A DNA stretch of 64,000 nt from Prosthecobacter sp. (GTDB taxonomy: Bacteria; Verrucomicrobiota; Verrucomicrobiia; Verrucomicrobiales; Verrucomicrobiaceae): positions 93,908 to 157,907 of the forward strand of contig JABARQ010000010.1 in NCBI GenBank assembly GCA_019186985.1, read 5' to 3'. Below, piece by piece: positions 1 through 9,690 of the stretch (the stretch's first letter is position 1; each line of letters opens with the position of its first letter). The notes below the pieces were generated by a model that saw nothing but the letters and a program-made list of their open reading frames with translations, was not told the DNA's origin and did not search any database. Position numbers and translations under genes: made by a program.

Positions 1-162
1 CTCGGTGGTTTCCCGGTGGGAGAGGCGGCCGGTTTCGCCGGCTTCGTCAATGAGCCGGTCCGCACAGTCCACGTAGATGGGCGCCGAGGGCCTCGCGAGG
101 GGGCGGAAGAACTCCACCGGCACGCTGCGGTTGAGGCGTGAGCTGAGGGTTTCGGGCGGCAT
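1..162 (-). CDS. 5' end of a gene with JetA-like N-terminus (partial)
   Basis: An open frame runs leftwards from an ATG at 162 to the window edge without a stop (54 codons). It starts MPPETLSSRLNRSVPVEFFR and continues with PLARPSAPIYVDCADRLIDE. The pattern FFRPLA..(N/S)...Y.DC resembles the N-terminus of Wadjet component JetA (DUF5716 family), which partners the JetB/C/D condensin-like complex against plasmids. That similarity is from memory and rests on about 40 residues. The rest of the gene and any jetBCD genes lie outside the window. It diverges from the AsmA-like gene on the other strand. It could be another protein with a similar start. Confidence 0.45.
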   Translation of the reverse strand, partial: MPPETLSSRLNRSVPVEFFRPLARPSAPIYVDCADRLIDEAGETGRLSHRETTE

Positions 163-262
163 GGGGGGAACTAGGCCGCGTTTGGAAAATGGCAAGGCTG
201 GCCTGACACAGCGGGACCGTCGCTTGACCCCTTGGGTGTGTGCTGGCACTTTCGAGCTCCCC

Positions 263-2989
263 TTGAAAGGCTTCTTTTCCAGCGTTGTGAAGCTTGTGCT
301 CGGCAGCGGTCTGCTGGCGGGGGGGGTGTATTTGACGACGGACACCTTCGGCAGGACCTGGCGTGAGTTTGTGATTGGCGAGCTGGCCCAGCGTGGGCTG
401 CATCTGGATTTCCGGCGGCTGATCATCAATCCGGTGGGCGGGATCGTGGCGCGGGATGTGCAGGTGTTTGCAGACGCCGGTCGGCGGCAGGTGCTGGCCG
501 AGGTGAACCACCTGAACCTCGACTTCAACATGGGCAGGCTGATGGAGGGCCGGTTTGTGGTGGAAGGCCTGGAGCTGAGCCATGCGCGTGTGGCCCTGCC
601 GGTGGAGCAGGAGCCCAGGCCGCAGGAGAAGACGGGCGTGCCTACGGTGATTGAAATCGAGGACCTGAATGCGCGGGTCTTCATCCAGGAAGGCCGGCTG
701 GAGATCCGCCAGGCGGAGGGCCGGCTGGCCGGCATCGCCTTGAATGTCACGGGCGAACTGCTGCTGCCTTCGTCTTCAGCCCGGGAGCCCCGGCAGCCGG
801 CACCTGAAAAAGGCGCTTCACTGACGCAGATGGCGGACCTGGGCAGGCATCGTCTGGGCATCCGGAAAGCTCTGGACTGGCTGGGCCGGTTTTCCTTCAC
901 CAGGGCGCCCAAGCTCAGCCTGGAGATTCATGGGGCGCTGGCGCAGCCGGAGGACATGGTGGCGCGTCTGTATTTTGATGCTGACGGGCTGCGCTACGAC
1001 ACCTTTGCCTGTGACTCCCTGCGTGCGGAAATCGAATACTCGGCCGGCATGGTGGACCTGACGCGCTTTTACCTGAAGGACCGGCTGGGCGAGGTGAATG
1101 CGAACGCCAACTGGACCCTGGGTGCGGACGACCTGCGTTTTCATCTGACCTCGAGCGCGGATCTTCCGGGGCTGGCCAGCGCGTTCCTGAGCAATGAAAA
1201 GCTGAGGGAGATCGTGTTTTACGAACCGCCGCACCTGGCCCTGGAGGGCGTGTGGCATGTGGGAGGAGGACTGGCCGGCCACAAGCGGCCCGTGCATGTC
1301 ACCGGCAGCCTGGAATGCGGTCGGTTCGGCACGCGCGGCGAGCTTTTTGAAGGCCTGAAGGCCATGATCGGCGTGGCACCGGAGGGGGTTTACATCCGGG
1401 ACCTGCTGCTGCGCCACAAGTCCGGCACCCTGGCCGCCCAGAGCCTGGTGCATGAGCAGCAGGGCACGCGCTACGACCTGGTACTGCGCATGGACCCCCG
1501 AGCCTTCCTGCCCTTTGCCCAGATGAAGCAGACACGGGAGATCATCCAGCGCTTCGAGTTTTCACCCGAGTCCTCGATCCACTTCGAGCTGACCGGCAGC
1601 GGCCCGGAGCCCGACCCTCAGCAATGCCTGAACAAAGGTCGTGGTGACCTGCGCCGCTTCAAGTACAAGGGGCTCTATCTGGACGAGCTGCAGGCGGATG
1701 TGGAGTTCAAACATCCGATGCAGAACTACCGGAATGTGAAAATCCGGCGGCCGGAGGGTGCGGGGGAGGTGCAGAGCGTCGAGGTCCATGACGAGGAGAA
1801 ATGGGTGAAGCTGGACGGCGTGAAGTCCGCCATGGATCCGGTGGGAGTCGTCGGGGTGTTCGGCCCCAAGACGGCGGACATCATCGCCCGCTACCGCCTT
1901 CCCAACACGACCCGGGTGGAGCTGGACGGCACCCTTTTTTACCGGGCGCCGGAAAAGAACGACTTCCGGGTGAAGTTCAGCCATCCGACCGGCACGGGCC
2001 GGTACTCGCTGCTGGATGAGGATCACATCATCAGCGCGCCGGTGGGCGAGCTGGTGTTCAAGCAGACGGAACTGAAGTTTGACGTCAGCGGCCAGCTTTA
2101 CGGCGGACCCATGAGCGCCCGTGGCACGGTTGACCTCAGGCCGGACGTCGATGGCTTTTCGGTCGAGGTGAAGGCGGCGCGGTTCATGCAGGAAATCTTC
2201 AACAAGAGGGTGCCCTTTGAAAAGGTGCGCGCCGTGGTGACGGAGGCAGGATCGCAGACAAAGGTGGACATTGGAGCGACCCTGCTGGATGGCGGCTTCA
2301 CCCTGAAGGGCGGTTTTGGCGGTCCCCGCGGACCCGAAAGCTACTCGGGGGACATGGAGCTGAAAAACATCAGCCTGGCGCGATTTTCAGATGTCTTCAT
2401 GCGCGGCAACGACTCCCAGGGCGACGTGACGGGGTACTTCAAGTTCACCGGCCAGCTGAGGGACTGGTCGGCCTTGAAGGGCAGCGGGGCGCTGACCATC
2501 CTGAACGGTGACCTTTATTCAATCCCCATCGTGGGGGTGCTGGCACCCATGCTCGGCACCATCCTGCCCAAGCAGATCGCCGGTTACAACATCGCCAAGG
2601 AGGCGGACTGCACCTTTGAAGTGGCCGATGGCAACCTGGTGACAAAGAATTTCGAAGCTCTCACCAGCACCTTCAAGATCCTGCTCGACGGCCGGATCGA
2701 CTTCCTGCGCGACATCCTCGACATGAACGCCCAGGTCAGGGTGCGCGGCCTGCCGGGCATTGTCTTCCTGCCGTTCAGCGAGCTGCTGGAATACAAGGGC
2801 ACCGGTTCCGTTTCGGATCCCCGATGGGAGGCGAAACTGTTCCGTGGAGTGGACCGCAGCCCGCGTCAGGACAGCTCCAGGGAAGCCATGAAGGAGGGCG
2901 AAAAGCCTGCCTCACAGCCCTCGGAGCCGGTGCTTCCAAGACTGAAGAAGGCGCTGACGCCCCTGTTCAAAAGCCCAGGCAGCCGCTGA
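263..2989 (+). CDS. AsmA/DUF3971-like large envelope protein
   Basis: About 908 residues if translation starts at the TTG at 263; an ATG at 77 is in frame but adds a non-hydrophobic stretch that overlaps the divergent gene, so the start is uncertain. The N-terminus has one hydrophobic helix (VVKLVLGSGLLAGGVYL), then a long beta-rich region with the AsmA-like pattern of repeated LxxxxG...VxG units. The C-terminal part (GDLYSIPIVGVLAPMLG, then GRIDFLRDILDMNAQVRVRG and SELLEYKGTGSVSDPRW) matches the end of AsmA-like/DUF3971 proteins. These are thought to act in lipid transport or outer-membrane homeostasis. Role inferred from family only. It lies 139 bp upstream of tig on the same strand. Confidence 0.75.
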   Translation: MKGFFSSVVKLVLGSGLLAGGVYLTTDTFGRTWREFVIGELAQRGLHLDFRRLIINPVGGIVARDVQVFADAGRRQVLAEVNHLNLDFNMGRLMEGRFVVEGLELSHARVALPVEQEPRPQEKTGVPTVIEIEDLNARVFIQEGRLEIRQAEGRLAGIALNVTGELLLPSSSAREPRQPAPEKGASLTQMADLGRHRLGIRKALDWLGRFSFTRAPKLSLEIHGALAQPEDMVARLYFDADGLRYDTFACDSLRAEIEYSAGMVDLTRFYLKDRLGEVNANANWTLGADDLRFHLTSSADLPGLASAFLSNEKLREIVFYEPPHLALEGVWHVGGGLAGHKRPVHVTGSLECGRFGTRGELFEGLKAMIGVAPEGVYIRDLLLRHKSGTLAAQSLVHEQQGTRYDLVLRMDPRAFLPFAQMKQTREIIQRFEFSPESSIHFELTGSGPEPDPQQCLNKGRGDLRRFKYKGLYLDELQADVEFKHPMQNYRNVKIRRPEGAGEVQSVEVHDEEKWVKLDGVKSAMDPVGVVGVFGPKTADIIARYRLPNTTRVELDGTLFYRAPEKNDFRVKFSHPTGTGRYSLLDEDHIISAPVGELVFKQTELKFDVSGQLYGGPMSARGTVDLRPDVDGFSVEVKAARFMQEIFNKRVPFEKVRAVVTEAGSQTKVDIGATLLDGGFTLKGGFGGPRGPESYSGDMELKNISLARFSDVFMRGNDSQGDVTGYFKFTGQLRDWSALKGSGALTILNGDLYSIPIVGVLAPMLGTILPKQIAGYNIAKEADCTFEVADGNLVTKNFEALTSTFKILLDGRIDFLRDILDMNAQVRVRGLPGIVFLPFSELLEYKGTGSVSDPRWEAKLFRGVDRSPRQDSSREAMKEGEKPASQPSEPVLPRLKKALTPLFKSPGSR

Positions 2990-3128
2990 AAGCCCCCCCA
3001 AGGCCTCCCTCACCCCGGCCTTGCCAAACAGGCAAAGTCGCCTAGCCTGCGCGCCCTTTTTCCCCGGCCACCTGAAAGCAGCCCAGGGCAAAAGCCTCCG
3101 TAAGCAACCCCCGCCCCCGCCTTTGAGC

Positions 3129-4487
3129 ATGAACATCAACGTCGAACACCAGCCAAACTGCCGCGCCGTCGCCCACATCCGTGTGCCGGGTGAGGAAGTC
3201 GCCAGGCAGCGCAAGAACATCGTGGCCTACTACGCGCAGAACGTCCGCCTGCCCGGCTTCCGGCCCGGCAAGGTCCCCTCCGCCGCCGTGGAAAAGCGCT
3301 ATGGTGCCGACATCCAGTCCGAGCTGGAGCGCCAGCTCATCAGCGACGGCCTGCGCGAGGCCGTGAAGCGTGAGGGCCTGGAGGTCCTCAACGTCCTCGG
3401 CGTCAACGACCGCATGACCCACGACACCGACAAGAGCTTCTCCTTCAGCGCCGAGCTCAGCCTCGCGCCGAAATTTGAACTGCCGGAGTACAAGGGCATC
3501 CCCGTGAAGCTGCCGCGGATTGAAGTGACCGACGCGGACATCGACCACGATCTTCTGCACCTGCGTGAGCGCTACGCCACCTTTGAAGACGTGGACCGCG
3601 CCGCCGCGAACGGTGACTGCGTGGTGCTCAGCTACAAGGGCAGCCTGGACGGCCAGCCCCTGGCCGAGGCCATGCCGGAGGCCCCCAACCACCTTCAGGG
3701 CATCGAGGAAAACTGGTTCCTCCTGGATGCTGAGGAAGACTTCCTGCCCGGCTTCTATGCCGGCCTCGTCGGCATCGTGAAAGGCGAGGACCGCAGCCTC
3801 AGCATCACCCTGGGCGATGACTTCGGCTTCGAGGCCCTGCGCGGCAAGACCCTGACCCTGGCCGTGCACTGCAAGGGCGTGAAGAACAAGGCGGTGCCCG
3901 CCCTGGACGCCGAGTTCATCAAGAAGATCGGCGGTGAGGAGATGACCGAGGAAACCCTGCGCAACGAAGTGAAGGAGGCCATCCGCCGCCGCCGCGAGCA
4001 GAACCGCGAGAACGCCAAGGCCAACCAGGTGATCGCCCACATCTTTGAAAAGCTCGAGTTTGACCTGCCCCAGGAGGTCGTGAACCGCGAGGCCCAGCGC
4101 CGCACCAACGACATCGCCATGCGCGCCATGCAGCAGGGCGTGCCACAGGAGGAGCTGATCAAGCAGCAGGACGAGATCCTCAGCAGCGCCACCCAGCAGG
4201 CCCGCAACAGCGTCAAGGTCAGCTTCATCCTCGGCGAAGTCGCCAAGAAGGAAGGCATCATCGCCACCGACCAGCAGCTCATGATGGCCCTGGCCAACAT
4301 CGCCGCCCGCCAGAAAAAGGCGGTGAAGAAGTTCATGCAGGAGGCCCAGAAGAACGGCATGATCGACGGCGTCCGCGAGGACCTCGTGCTCGAAAACGCC
4401 CTTCAGTTCCTCAAGGACAACGCCCAGGTCGAGGAGACCGAGCCCGAGCCCGAGCATTGCGACCAGCACTCGCCCAAGGCCGCCTGA
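3129..4487 (+). CDS. tig: Trigger factor, ribosome-associated chaperone/PPIase
   Basis: 452 residues from ATG 3129. An upstream in-frame extension from 3021 is unlikely because it lacks trigger factor sequence. The ribosome-docking signature GFRPGKVP is at residues 43-50. The N-terminal domain is followed by an FKBP-type PPIase region (about 150-245, GDCVVLSYKGSLDGQP onward) and a long helical C-terminal chaperone domain. The end is acidic (EETEPEPEH). Length and order fit the family (about 430-450 aa). It binds nascent chains at the ribosome exit. A strong terminator follows, so it is probably transcribed separately from ilvD. Confidence 0.95.
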   Translation: MNINVEHQPNCRAVAHIRVPGEEVARQRKNIVAYYAQNVRLPGFRPGKVPSAAVEKRYGADIQSELERQLISDGLREAVKREGLEVLNVLGVNDRMTHDTDKSFSFSAELSLAPKFELPEYKGIPVKLPRIEVTDADIDHDLLHLRERYATFEDVDRAAANGDCVVLSYKGSLDGQPLAEAMPEAPNHLQGIEENWFLLDAEEDFLPGFYAGLVGIVKGEDRSLSITLGDDFGFEALRGKTLTLAVHCKGVKNKAVPALDAEFIKKIGGEEMTEETLRNEVKEAIRRRREQNRENAKANQVIAHIFEKLEFDLPQEVVNREAQRRTNDIAMRAMQQGVPQEELIKQQDEILSSATQQARNSVKVSFILGEVAKKEGIIATDQQLMMALANIAARQKKAVKKFMQEAQKNGMIDGVREDLVLENALQFLKDNAQVEETEPEPEHCDQHSPKAA

Positions 4488-4518
4488 GCCGCCTGAGCGA
4501 CAGCCCCTGAAACCCTCG

Positions 4519-4558
4519 AACCGCCGGAACCGCATCAAGCTGGTTCCGGCGGTTTTTT
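4519..4558 (+). terminator. Rho-independent terminator after tig
   Basis: A 12-bp perfect stem (AACCGCCGGAAC, 4519-4530, with GTTCCGGCGGTT, 4543-4554) encloses a 12-nt loop and is followed by a T-run to 4558. It ends tig transcription before ilvD. Confidence 0.92.
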
Positions 4559-4630
4559 GGTGACAGGCGAATGCATACTGCCGCTTGCTTCCCGGCCGCA
4601 GGTTGGCAGGGTGGGAATCCACCCACCATC

Positions 4631-6352
<1,722 letters not shown>

Positions 6353-6521
6353 TCCTGCGCCGAAGGCACCACAGGGCTCCTGGGCACATGCCGACGGAGC
6401 CTTGTCGGTGCTCTCTGACTGCAAGCCGGCCGCACCCGCCGGATTTCAGGTTGAAGAACCAGATTCAAAAACCCATACTCAGGCCCCGCCCCCGGACGAA
6501 GCCCTTCCATCATTCCGATTC

Positions 6522-7034
6522 ATGATCCCCGCCCGCCGTCTTCTTGCCCTCGCTTCCGCGTCTGTGATCCTGGTGTCCTGCCAGAACGGGCAGAACCCGT
6601 TTAAAAAGAGCAGCGGCGGCAATGATCCCTATGTGATGAACTATCCGTCTGACGGCGGCTACAACCCCTATCCGGACCAGCCCGGACGCCTGACCGGCGC
6701 TGCGCCGAGCTATGAAACCCCCGTGGCACCTGCGGAGGCGGACCCCTACGCCTTCAACGCCGCCAGCCACACTCCGCCCAAGACGACCTCTTCATCCAGC
6801 TCGGCACCCCGGAAGACGGTGGCTTCCAGCAGCAGCAAGCCCAAGTCCACCACTTCCACCAAGTCCAGGACCACGGCGAAGAAATCCACCGGCAGCAGCT
6901 CGCACACCGTGGTCAGGGGCGACACGCTCTATGGCATCGCCCTGAAGAACAGGACGACCGTGGCAAAGATCAAGTCGCTCAACGGCCTGAAGTCCGACCT
7001 CATCCGTCCCGGCCAGAGGCTGAAGCTGCGCTGA
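6522..7034 (+). CDS. LysM-domain lipoprotein
   Basis: 170 residues from ATG 6522. MIPARRLLALASASVILVSC is a lipoprotein signal with lipobox LVSC, lipidated on Cys20. The middle (about 85-125) is Ser/Thr/Lys-rich low complexity, a likely cell-wall spacer. The C-terminus (about 128-170, HTVVRGDTLYGIALKNRTTV...) is one LysM domain, known to bind peptidoglycan glycan. No catalytic domain is present, so it is probably a structural peptidoglycan anchor. It lies 169 bp after ilvD; co-transcription is unclear. Confidence 0.85.
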   Translation: MIPARRLLALASASVILVSCQNGQNPFKKSSGGNDPYVMNYPSDGGYNPYPDQPGRLTGAAPSYETPVAPAEADPYAFNAASHTPPKTTSSSSSAPRKTVASSSSKPKSTTSTKSRTTAKKSTGSSSHTVVRGDTLYGIALKNRTTVAKIKSLNGLKSDLIRPGQRLKLR

Positions 7035-7183
7035 CAGCCCTTTCTGATGCCGCTGCCCTCGGGATGAATCGCGGTGAAAAATCAGGAGAAGCGTGTCATG
7101 GATTCGCCACGCCCTCCAAGCCTCATCTTCCCCTGAAAATCATCATGGTGCCTTGATCTCCGGATCATGCCTGCGTTCATCCT

Positions 7184-7298
7184 GCGAATCCGGTCATCCA
7201 ACCCTGGGCAAGCCCGGCGCTTCTCCCTGGTCTCGCGGCGACGAACCGTCGCTCGACCTGCGTTCTTTTGCGCTGGCATGACCCGCGAATCCGGTCAT
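7184..7298. repeat. Direct repeat GCGAATCCGGTCAT (two copies)
   Basis: The 14-mer GCGAATCCGGTCAT occurs at 7184-7197 and 7285-7298, each shortly after CCTGCGTTC. Between them is a small hairpin (GCGAC...GTCGC). The 313-bp gap between the LysM gene and the ZnuA-like gene holds no credible gene; it may carry promoter elements of the latter. Confidence 0.5.
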
Positions 7299-7347
7299 GC
7301 GTGGCCGCCTGACCCCGTTTGCATCCACCCACTTCACCACGACTCCC

Positions 7348-8268
7348 ATGAAGGCTGTTGTTTTCCTGCTTCCCCTCCTGCTCCTGGCCGCCTGCAAGCC
7401 CGCCTCCGGTCCCGCGCCACAGACAAGCGCAAGCCGCAATGACGGCAAGCCTCAGGTCTATGTCGCCAACTACCCGCTGAAGTACTTCGCCGAACGCCTC
7501 GGCGGCACACTCGTGGAGGTGCGGTTCCCGGCGCCGGCTGATGAAGACCCGGCCTTCTGGCAGCCTGATGACGCCACCATCTCGGCCTTCCAGGGCGCCG
7601 ATCTCATCCTGATGAACGGGGCCACCTACTCGAAGTGGGCGGAGAAGGTCACGCTGCCTCAGTCGAAGCTGGTCGACACCTCCGCGCCGTTCAAGACCGC
7701 CTACATCGAGATCAAGGCCGAGTCGACCCACAGCCATGGCCCGGGCGGCGAGCACAGCCACAGCGGCACCGCCTTCACCACCTGGACCGACCTTCAGCAG
7801 GCCGTCCAGCAGGCCGCCGAAGTCGCCAAGGCCCTGGAAGGACTGCTTGGTGAGGCGGGCGCGAAGGAGGTGCAGGCCCGCTTCAGCTCCCTCAAGGCCG
7901 ACCTTGAAGCTTTGGATCAACGTTTGTTAGGCGTGGGCAGGCGCATTGCCGGCGCCCCGCTGGTCGCCTCGCATCCCGTGTACCACTATCTGGCGCGCCG
8001 CTACGCGCTGAACCTCCAGGCCGTGCTCTGGGAGCCCGAGGTCGTGCCGGACAGCAAGGCCCTGGACGGTCTGAAGGCGATCCTGGCAAAGCATCCGGCG
8101 AAGTGGATGCTCTGGGAAGGCGATCCCGCTCCTGAAAGCGTCGCCAAACTGGCGGCCCTGGGTGTGCAGAGCCTGGTCTATGACCCCTGCAGCAACGTCC
8201 CTGAAAAAGGCGACTTTCTGAGCGTCCTGAAGACCAATGTGGAGGCGCTTGAAAAGGCCTTCCCCTGA
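7348..8268 (+). CDS. TroA/ZnuA-family metal-binding lipoprotein
   Basis: 306 residues from ATG 7348 (the upstream in-frame region is not signal-like). Signal peptide with lipobox LAAC, lipidation at Cys16. The fold is that of ABC-transporter metal receptors: YPLKYFAERLGG near the N-terminus, a His-rich loop (HSHGPGGEHSHSG), a long backbone helix, then ASHPVYHYLARRYALN and a final VYDPC region. The usual first ligand motif (EPHxW/F) reads DEDPAFWQP here, so that histidine is missing. No permease or ATPase gene lies beside it. Metal (Zn or Mn) is inferred from family. Confidence 0.8.
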   Translation: MKAVVFLLPLLLLAACKPASGPAPQTSASRNDGKPQVYVANYPLKYFAERLGGTLVEVRFPAPADEDPAFWQPDDATISAFQGADLILMNGATYSKWAEKVTLPQSKLVDTSAPFKTAYIEIKAESTHSHGPGGEHSHSGTAFTTWTDLQQAVQQAAEVAKALEGLLGEAGAKEVQARFSSLKADLEALDQRLLGVGRRIAGAPLVASHPVYHYLARRYALNLQAVLWEPEVVPDSKALDGLKAILAKHPAKWMLWEGDPAPESVAKLAALGVQSLVYDPCSNVPEKGDFLSVLKTNVEALEKAFP

Positions 8269-8310
8269 CCTTTCCTAAGGTTGAATTTTTGAAGCCCGCT
8301 GGGTTGGCTT

Positions 8311-8367
8311 CAGAATAATCAAAATTTTTATTTTTCCGGTTGACGCCCTGCCTCATTGTGGCAGAAT
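8311..8367 (+). promoter_or_regulatory. Sigma70-type promoter with AT-rich UP-like tract
   Basis: TTGACG at 8340-8345 is followed after 16 bp by CAGAAT at 8362-8367. The 28 bp upstream (8311-8338) are strikingly AT-rich compared with the genome. This arrangement is typical of strong promoters of stable RNAs. It faces the transcript at 8374-8620. Confidence 0.5.
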
Positions 8368-8373
8368 CCGCGA

Positions 8374-8620
8374 CCTTCGACCAAAGTCATGAACCATCAC
8401 CGACCCATTACCGCAACCGCCATGGCGCTCTCCGAGCGTGGCGGGTTTGCCCGGTGTGGTCGATTTGGAAGAATGGCCACGATCCAGGTCTTGAATGACC
8501 TCGGTTGGAGCAACCCGAAACCCGGAGACATGCGAGCAGTGTCAGCCCTGAGCTGACCGGTACCATACCAGCTTTCCCTCAAAAAGCCCTGCTCGCCTCC
8601 ACTGGCCGCAGGGCTTTTTG
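8374..8620 (+). ncRNA. Candidate small RNA (or 55-aa peptide mRNA)
   Basis: The interval sits between a promoter-like sequence and a strong terminator, so a transcript of about 250 nt is expected. Local hairpins are visible (CGCTC/GAGCG, AGGTC TTGAAT GACCT). A short ORF, ATG 8389 to stop 8556 (55 codons, MNHHRPITATAM...), lies inside but lacks a clear ribosome binding site and resembles nothing I know. I do not recognise 6S, SRP, tmRNA or RNase P signatures. Confidence 0.4.
8581..8619. terminator. Bidirectional terminator
   Basis: AAAAAGCCCTGC (8581-8592) pairs perfectly with GCAGGGCTTTTT (8608-8619). The T-run on either strand makes it usable in both directions. It closes the candidate small transcript. 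Confidence 0.8.
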
Positions 8621-8919
8621 TTGGCCCAAACCCACCTACCCCGCTTTTTCGACCCACCCATTGATCTCTTTCCCAACCTAGACGGTTGACCCCTCAGCAC
8701 GAAAAGCCCCGGCACCTGTTTGCAGCAGTTGACGGGGCGGCAGCCAGCCTTGGCAGACTCCCGGAGGAGCCGAATTGAATGACCGAAGCGTGACCTGAAA
8801 ACAGGCTCGCACCGCAACTCCAGGATGTCAAGACGGACGCCCCATCGAACGCGCTATTTCCCTAAGCTTAGGCTGCGGAAAAGGGGGGCTTTTTGTCCCG
8901 AATTTCACATCACGAAACG

Positions 8920-8996
8920 GCTTCTTAGAAGGTGTGCCAGAAACACCGAAACATCCGCCGTGAAACAGCCTGCGGGTGCGACGCCAGCGATGAGCC
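8920..8996 (+). tRNA. Degenerate tRNA-like element (anticodon unclear)
   Basis: Acceptor GCTTCTT (8920-8926) pairs with GATGAGC (8989-8995), 6 of 7 with two G-T. The D-like arm GGTGT-GCCAGAA-ACACC (8931-8947) is perfect. The T-like arm GCGGG-TGCGACG-CCAGC (8972-8988) pairs 4 of 5. The anticodon arm is not convincing. It is listed because it shares loop types and orientation with the better copies downstream; it may be decayed. Confidence 0.25.
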
Positions 8997-9061
8997 AGCC
9001 CTCATCCCGCGCGTGGCAGCGGTGTTCGTTCTTCGTGGTTGGTCATCAACAGCATGACCAG

Positions 9062-9159
9062 CCATGAAAGGGCACAGAGCGCCGGTGTAGAGGACTGGTG
9101 TGTTGGGTTCGGGGGAATCCACTGACGATGGCATGACCTGCCTCTGTGTCCTTTCATGG
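9062..9159. repeat. 18-bp inverted repeat element
   Basis: CCATGAAAGGGCACAGAG (9062-9079) is inverted at 9142-9159 with one mismatch, enclosing 62 bp. It could be a tiny MITE-like element or an RNA hairpin. No gene is seen inside. Confidence 0.5.
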
Positions 9160-9182
9160 TTGGACGGCAGTCATTCCTTCAT

Positions 9183-9257
9183 ACAGCGGTGGCAGACAAG
9201 CAACGCACGGGCCTCCAAAACCCGCAGATGTGGGGGCAGTACCCACCCGCCGTGCCC
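9183..9257 (+). tRNA. tRNA-Trp-like element (CCA anticodon), non-canonical
   Basis: Acceptor ACAGCGG (9183-9189) pairs with CCGCCGT (9247-9253), 6 of 7. Anticodon arm CGGGC-CTCCAAA-ACCCG (9208-9224) has U33 and anticodon CCA, 4 of 5 pairs. The variable loop is 5 nt. T-arm GTGGG-GGCAGTA-CCCAC (9230-9246) is perfect but its loop is GGCAGTA, not TTCRANY. The D-arm is weak. The 3' end reads G-CCC instead of N-CCA, and a T-run follows. Segment lengths match canonical tRNA numbering. Function unknown; could be a pseudogene. Confidence 0.45.
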
Positions 9258-9313
9258 TTTTTCATCAAGGTAGTGCAGGGCTTCGGCCCGCACATCACCG
9301 TGTGCAGCAAAGA

Positions 9314-9502
9314 GCCGCTTTGCTTTAGCAAGGCGGCCACGAGCTAAAGCTCATGACTGCTTTTCCCAAACGCAGGGAGAGCCAGTGCTCTGCCCGGTCT
9401 CATAAGCCGGGCTCGGCGGGTGCAACTCCCATCCCTGCATCCATTTCCCAGGTGGCTTCGGCTTTAGCCGAATTCATTCCTCTAAAGTGCGATTAAAGTC
9501 GC
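9314..9502. repeat. REP-like hairpins with TTTA/TAAA loops
   Basis: Four small palindromes: GCCGCTTTGC-TTTA-GCAAGGCGGC (9314-9337, one G-T), GAGC-TAAA-GCTC (9341-9352), TTCGGC-TTTA-GCCGAA (9457-9472) and GCGA..TCGC (9489-9502). They form two pairs of a TTTA-loop hairpin followed by a smaller hairpin with an A-rich loop, one pair on each side of the Met-like tRNA element. Confidence 0.5.
9371..9443 (+). tRNA. Initiator tRNA-Met-like element (CAT anticodon), short D-loop
   Basis: Acceptor CGCAGGG (9371-9377) faces CCCTGCA (9433-9439): six pairs and a C1 x A72 mismatch, the hallmark of bacterial initiator tRNA. The anticodon loop CTCATAA equals the initiator loop, with stem CCGGT/GCCGG. The variable loop is 5 nt. 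The T-arm is GCGGG-TGCAACT-CCCAT (3 G-C, one G-T). The end is T73 and an encoded CCA. The D-arm is only GAGC-CAGT-GCTC, lacking the G18G19 segment. Whether it is charged or used cannot be told. Confidence 0.5.
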
Positions 9503-9517
9503 AACGGATTTCAAAGG

Positions 9518-9599
9518 TTCTCCAGCTCAGTCAGTCAGAGTGAGGTGCGGCGCAGAGGATGCTCAGCGGCACGAGACACAAATCTCAACGGAGGATCCA
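9518..9599 (+). tRNA. tRNA-like element, identity unresolved
   Basis: A canonical-looking D-arm GCTC-AGTCAGTCA-GAGT lies at 9525-9541. TTCTCCA (9518-9524) pairs 6 of 7 with CGGAGGA (9589-9595), followed by T and an encoded CCA (9597-9599). A T-like hairpin GAGA-CACAAA-TCTC is at 9573-9586. The central part folds as a longer hairpin (CGCAGAG/CTCAGCG) rather than a normal anticodon arm. It sits 9 nt before the His-like element. Partly decayed or class-II-like. Confidence 0.3.
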
Positions 9600-9607
9600 T
9601 TTCAAAT

Positions 9608-9682
9608 GCTTTTCATGGTGTAACAGCAGCACTTCTCTTTGTGGGAGAGACGGAGTCGGGGCAGCACCGACTGAGAAGCCCA
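9608..9682 (+). tRNA. tRNA-His-like element (GTG anticodon), non-canonical T-loop
   Basis: A complete cloverleaf with normal spacing. Acceptor CTTTTCA/TGAGAAG (one G-T); 2-nt linker; D-arm GTGT-AACAGCA-GCAC; 1-nt linker; anticodon arm TCTCT-TTGTGGG-AGAGA with U33 and anticodon GTG; 4-nt variable loop; T-arm GTCGG-GGCAGCA-CCGAC; C73; encoded CCA at 9680-9682. G at 9608 gives the G-1:C73 pair that marks tRNA-His. The D-loop lacks GG and the T-loop lacks TTC. A standard tRNA-His gene is also present at 20275. Confidence 0.65.
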
Positions 9683-9690
9683 ATTTCAAA

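Noticed and set aside
3042..4622. Long minus-strand frame opposite tig
   Set aside because: Antisense shadow of a well-conserved gene in GC-rich DNA; Leu/Val/Gly-rich and without domains.
8389..8556. 55-codon ORF as a real protein gene
   Set aside because: No ribosome binding site and no similarity; kept only as an alternative to a small RNA.
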